Assembly (NCBI GenBank): GCA_001179505.1
Contig: CDMY01000362.1
Span: 36,818-100,817 of the forward strand
Origin: Vitrella brassicaformis
Lineage: Eukaryota > Sar > Vitrellaceae
Reading direction: 5' to 3'
DNA: 64,000 nucleotides
The notes beneath the pieces were generated by a model that saw only the letters and a program-made list of their open reading frames with translations, ran no database searches and was not told the DNA's origin. Below, one piece after another: positions 59,573 to 64,000 of this stretch. How positions within the stretch are numbered: position 1 is the stretch's first letter; each line of letters opens with the position of its first letter. The translations under genes and the position numbers were made by a program.

Positions 59573-61029
59573 ATGGCAGCTCCCGACAAACCCGAGCGCT
59601 GCCGCTGCTTCAAAGTCGAACTCATCGAGGTGTCGCCTCCCGGCAGAGAAGGCGAGCGTCTCCTGACGGCCCGCGCCGCCCGCAACAGGGCTCGCCAAAA
59701 GCTGCGGGCCGCCATGGGGATCGGCGACGAAGAGGACGAAGAGAACGAGGCGTGGAAGGAGAACAAGGAGTCGGGCGTTACCGTGCGGCGAAGAGGACAA
59801 GCCGTGTATGAGTATGACGAGCCTGATCCTTTCGGACCCTGGCACCACACGGTCCGTGTGGTGAAGTGCCGCAAGCCAGCATCGAAGATCAAGAAAGGTA
59901 GCTGCCCAGGTGCCTGCCCGGCACACGTCTGCTCACACAACTGTGTCCCGCCTTCTGCGCGTATCTCCTCACCTGTCAGGAGATGATGAGGAGGAGAAGG
60001 GGCTGTTCCCTGACGAGGACGCCGAAGATGAGGGACCTTCCGCTGATTGCCTGACTTATGGGTGTGTGTTGGGCAGATTACGAGCCGAGGGAGGACGACA
60101 GCGATGAGGACGGTAAGTGCCCGTTGACAAAGAACTGATGCACGCGCCACTGGCGTCTGAATGTGTGTGTCAGATGAGGATGAGGACGGGGACGGGGACG
60201 AGGACGAGGACGAGGACGTGGTACACACACCACACACACACAGTGCCCACGCAGAGTACAAGTGTGCCTCCCTCTCTCTCTCTGTGTGTGTGTGTGTGTC
60301 AGTTTGTTGGCGATGACGATGAGGATGACAAGGAAGCCCCCAAGGCTGCTGCCGCCAAACCCGAAGAGGCGGCCGACAAGGTCAGCCTGCCAGCCTGCCA
60401 ACTGCAATCCACCTGCAGCAGCAAAGGACACTCTTGCATCTCGCCTCGCCATCACTCGTGTGTGTCTCTCTCTGTGTGTGTGTGTGTGGATCAGAAGCCT
60501 GCAGCAGCGGCGGCGGCGGCGGTGGGCAAGAAGAAGGAAGGCGAGGACGACGACGATGGTACGGCATAACCCTGCACTCTGCGCTAGATCGCCCTTCGTG
60601 TGCCCGCGCGCGCGCGTGTTGTGTGTGTGGTGTGTTAAGATGAGTCGAGCGACACGCCCAAGAAGACGCAGCCCGAGAATTCCAAGGCCAAGGCCAAGAA
60701 CCCACATCCCAAGAAGCCACCCAAGGTCAGATCACACCACACTCCAACCGCACGCTCACCACTCGCTCAATCTCACACCCTATCTCTCCCTGTGTGTGTG
60801 TGTGTGATGAGCAGCAGCGTTCTGAGGATGATGAGGATGAGGGCGATCGCAAGGAGGACGTAGAGGGCAAGGAGAAGGGGAAAGTCCGTCGCCCACTGCG
60901 TGCTGCTGCCAAGGTACCATCCCTGCCTGATGCACACGACACAACACGCCCTCAAAGACAGCACACGCACGTAGGCCCTTCGCTGTGCAGGCGGCGGCAC
61001 AGAAGATCAGGACTTTGAGGGGTAGATAG
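59573..61029 (+). CDS. Charged low-complexity protein of unknown function, about nine exons
   Basis: The ATG at 59573 opens exon 1 (to about 59896), which encodes a compact N-terminal region, PERCRCFKVELIEVSPPGRE, then LLTARAARNRARQKLRAAMG and EPDPFGPWHHTVRVV. The following small exons are almost wholly acidic (DEDEDGDGDEDEDEDV, GDDDEDDKEAP) alternating with Lys/Pro-rich pieces (AKAKNPHPKKPPK). The last exon (60991-61029) ends AAAQKIRTLRGR and TAG. Alternating acidic and basic tracts are common in nuclear chaperones and nucleolar proteins, but no family is recognised. One splice junction near 60060-60075 is unclear. The intron at 60221-60302 shows a (CA)n start and a (TG)n end. Confidence 0.6.
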
Positions 61030-62208
61030 ACAGACGAACAGATTGGTGGAAGGATGGATCAGCCGCTATCGTATCAGATCGAAAAGGGTGCATTGTCGAA
61101 AGACGCGGCAGAGAGGAGGAGAGAGACGAGTGTAGCCGTAGCCACATTGATTATCGGACAGCCATCGAGTTAGCCGACCGGCCAGCCACCTGCCGGCAGA
61201 CTGTCTTATCGATCCGCCCATCCATCCATCCACATCCACACCATGCCACTACATGCCACACCCACGCACACACGGTAGCTCTCGGGCCGGGCGGCGGACG
61301 CCATGGCTCACGGTGCGTGGCTGGGAGAGGGAGAAGGGGTTGAGGGAGGGGAGGGTTGGGTGGCCTGTAGATACCTGCCTGCCTGCCTGCCTGCACCATA
61401 CATGCGCTTTATACGCTATCTATCTGTACAGGGACAGACCGGCCCATGTGATGCATGCGTGGTGATTGGATGGATGGACCCACTACATGATTTGTCGGCG
61501 AATGAAATGAATGGCTGAGTGAATGAATCCAACCAAACGAGAGGTCACTCAAAGTCTGCATGTACTATTAGCAGAGCCACCGCACACTACAGCCACGAAG
61601 GATGAACTGATGGATGGATGGATCGATGGATAGATCGATGGATGGAGGAGTGGGTGGACTGGTGGTCGCCATTCATGACTTGACTACGTGTGGTGTGGGG
61701 CAGAAACAGACCGAGATACAGACAGACCCTTGTGCATGCGAGATGGAAAGACAGACGCATCACGAGCTCATTACGTCGTCACACACGAATGAAGCATTCA
61801 TTGATGCGATGCATCCCATCCGGGGAGTCGACTCAGCACACGTCCGGTAGGGATGGACACACACAAACATACGGTAAGGACACACTGGCTGGGCTGGCGG
61901 CCTGGCTGTGTCGGTCGTTGGGTCATCGATCGACCACCAGCCGCCCGTCGGATGCGATTAAATAAATGCACTCACGCAACACATATACACACATACTGAC
62001 CCTATACACACATACACCAAGGAAAGATGGACAAAGAGCGAATCGATCTCAGCAGAGGGACTGTGTCGCCCTCACGTCCACACACAGACACACAACTGGT
62101 TGATGTGCCCTCTCCTCCCCTCCGCTGCCTTTCCCTCCGCCGCCCACGACACACACCGCCGCACGTCCACCACTGACCGCACCGCAGTGCTCTTCTCGCA
62201 TCACTCAC
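61030..62208. repeat. Gene-free spacer with tandem and dispersed repeats
   Basis: It contains (CATC)n near 61216-61232, (CTGC)n at 61375-61393, (GGAT)n with GATC steps near 61612-61645, and copy 2 of a dispersed repeat at 61681-61905. From about 61940 onward it is the inverted counterpart of the flank of the other BTB/TLDc gene (24560-24812). No exon is supported. Confidence 0.55.
61681..61905 (+). repeat. Dispersed direct repeat, copy 2
   Basis: This is the second copy of the element at 59281-59480. The shared blocks are collinear, and the copy is slightly longer through small insertions. It might be a mobile-element relic or a by-product of the local duplication; no ends or target-site duplication could be defined. 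Confidence 0.6.
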
Positions 62209-62867
62209 TCAGCCACTGCCAGCCGACGCCTGAAAGGCAACCAGGAGTACCGCAGGAGACCACAACGGCGTTTACGTGTACCCATCTCCTTTCCGTCTTG
62301 CTCTTCTGTCTGTCTGTCTGTCTGACCTGCTGCAGTGTGTAGATTTCCATGTCCACACACGTAAAGCAGTGAGCAGCAGCCATGGTGGCCCATCCGTCGA
62401 TGGTGTCGTAGCTGCCTCTGTATGTCGCGCCGGCGGGCAGCTCGTCCCTCTTCAACCACTGGTAGCAGCGACGCAGATCGCCGGCCGGACGACAATCCGG
62501 CCACCCCCACCCCAGCCACAGGCGGCCGCCACCGATGACCACACTGCCACCACTGCAGCCGTCGTTGGTGGCCTTGACCACCCCCTGTGGGCCGGCGACC
62601 TTCAGATACTGCTGGTTGTGCGGCACTGCGATGTGTGTGATGCCGTCGGCCTCGCTAAAGGCGCCACACACCGAGTAGAGGGCCAAGGGGCACTTGGTCT
62701 TCTCCACACCAGTGGCGTCAGCCGGCTGCTTGAGCTGTCCGTTGATGTGGGCGGCGATGACGTGGTCGCCGGTGTCCTTGGTGACCAGCAGCAGATTGGT
62801 GGCGGTGCCCACCTTGGTCAGCATGGTGGGGTACATCCAGCCGTCACACGCACCCCTGACACACAGC

Positions 62868-62902
<35 letters not shown>

Positions 62903-64000
62903 CGACTCAGTGACATCACCACTGTTTCTCTCAGTGGGCTGGTCACCCACTTGTAGAGCAGCTTCGGCGTCGCATTGGCATTGCCCGTCATGTTCATGAG
63001 CTCCTGCAGCTTCGCATCGGACAAGATGGGCTCGGCCGGACGAGTCGTCGACACCTGCACACAGACAGACAACAACGGTCCATCACAGACACATCAACTC
63101 AGCCGCCCTTCGGTGAGGTCTGACTGACCTCATATACCTCCAGCCGCTGGGCAGTGAAAGAATGGCTGCCCGCCAGAGTGGCCCGTCCGTTGGTGTCGTA
63201 GCTGCCCAGGTATGTCTTCCCGGCGGGCAGCTCGTCCCTCTTTTCCCACTGTTTGCAGCTGCGCAGATCGGCCGCCGGACGACCATTCTGTCCATGCCCC
63301 AGCCACAGGCGGCCGCCACCGATGGCCACATTGCCACCACCGCCGTCGGTGGCCTTGGCCGCCCCCTGTGGGCCGGAGACCTCCACAAGCTGCCAGTCGT
63401 GGGGTAGTGTGGTTTTGACGATGCCCTCTTCGTCCTTGAACGCCCCACTGATGGAGTAGAAGGTGACGAGGCGGCCGGTGCGCACCGCTGCTGTGGGGTC
63501 GGCTGGCGCGATGAGGGGGCCGTCGATGAGGCACGCGAAGATGTGGCGGCGAACGTCACTCTTGCGCTCGGGCTCGATGACGAACAGCCGGCCGCCTTCT
63601 CCGCCCGCCACTCGGTCGAGCAGAGCCTCGTGCGACCAGCCATGCTGAGAACTCCTGACGCACCCACACAGATAAACAGATCCTGTCTGTCGTGTGTTCT
63701 CATTCTCTCTGCTGTGTGTGCTCACCTGAAGAGGCACTGTATGCGGCTGTGCGATTTGCCGATCATGGTCAGGTACACACACTCCATGAGGTCGTACATC
63801 TCAAAGGCACTCAGCAACTGCGGCCAGTCGTCGGTGCTGGGGAGGGGCGTGACGGCGTCGGGGGCCAGGCGACGGCGGCGAAGGAAATCCACGACCCTGT
63901 GAAAGAACCAGGCCACCCACAGATGTCCTCTGTCTGCCTGTGATGTGTCGCCTTACTTCTCGAAGGTGGCCGTCGGCACACTGGCATCGGTGACGGGTGC
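62209..64000 (-). CDS. BTB/TLDc protein, second copy, 5' end beyond the window
   Basis: This is the inverted paralogue of the gene at 21400-24555. The stop TGA is at 62211-62209 (ASAGSG before it). Exons are about 62225-62209, 62858-62338, 63056-62953, 63655-63129, 63898-63726 and one entering from the right edge at about 63957. Both TLDc-like modules are intact: GRLFVIEPERKS and FYSISGAFKDEEGIVKTTLP in the first, NLLLVTKDTGDHVIAAHING and LYSVCGAFSEADGITHIAVP in the second. The BTB part lies outside the window. Introns are also similar to the other copy, for example both share GGTGATGTCACTGA after the donor that follows LLYK, so the duplication is recent. The frame is intact over all visible exons. 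It probably assembles through the missing BTB domain as in its twin. Confidence 0.8.

Overview
The window is nuclear DNA of a eukaryote. Genes are split by many short (about 50-150 bp) GT-AG introns, coding DNA is GC-rich, and introns and spacers are full of (CA)n, (TG)n, CTGT and CATC tracts. The gene content points to an alveolate with a complex plastid, most likely a chromerid alga of the Vitrella type. The clues are BTB/TLDc and ankyrin multigene families, Cys-rich REJ/GPS receptors, a tubulin-type carboxypeptidase, and a signal-peptide-plus-Phe presequence on one protein. The organism assignment is inference; no marker gene fixes it.

Layout, left to right: ankyrin protein (-, 360-2142); signal-bearing protein of unknown function (+, 2557-5083); microsatellite-rich spacer; weakly LRR-like protein (+, 6318-9501); EF-hand protein (-, 10543-12389); divergent kinase-like protein (+, 12633-15241), followed by frame-broken coding remnants (15242-18290); an old BTB/TLDc fragment (about 20040-20660); an intact BTB plus two TLDc-like domains gene (+, 21400-24555); TTC27-like TPR protein (-, 24994-27968); RING/B-box-like protein (+, 28131-31079); cytosolic carboxypeptidase, AGBL type (-, 31426-37842); a 16-kb REJ/GPS polycystin-1-like membrane protein gene (+, 37919-54058); cytochrome P450 (-, 54528-57001); glutathione S-transferase fused to a HINT-type HIT domain (+, 57135-59212); acidic/basic charged protein (+, 59573-61029); and a second, inverted BTB/TLDc copy running off the right edge (-, 62209-64000).

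Five minus-strand genes (ankyrin, EF-hand, TTC27, AGBL, P450) each sit head to head with a plus-strand gene, with 76-414 bp between start codons, so shared promoters are likely. The P450 and GST-HINT pair would be a phase I/phase II metabolism pair. The giant receptor gene and the 15.2-18.3 kb region carry many single-base frame breaks, while the neighbouring multi-exon genes read through cleanly. No rRNA, tRNA, CRISPR array or transposase gene was recognised. Exon limits are inferred from GT/AG signals, reading-frame continuity and family motifs, so individual boundaries may be off by a few bases.
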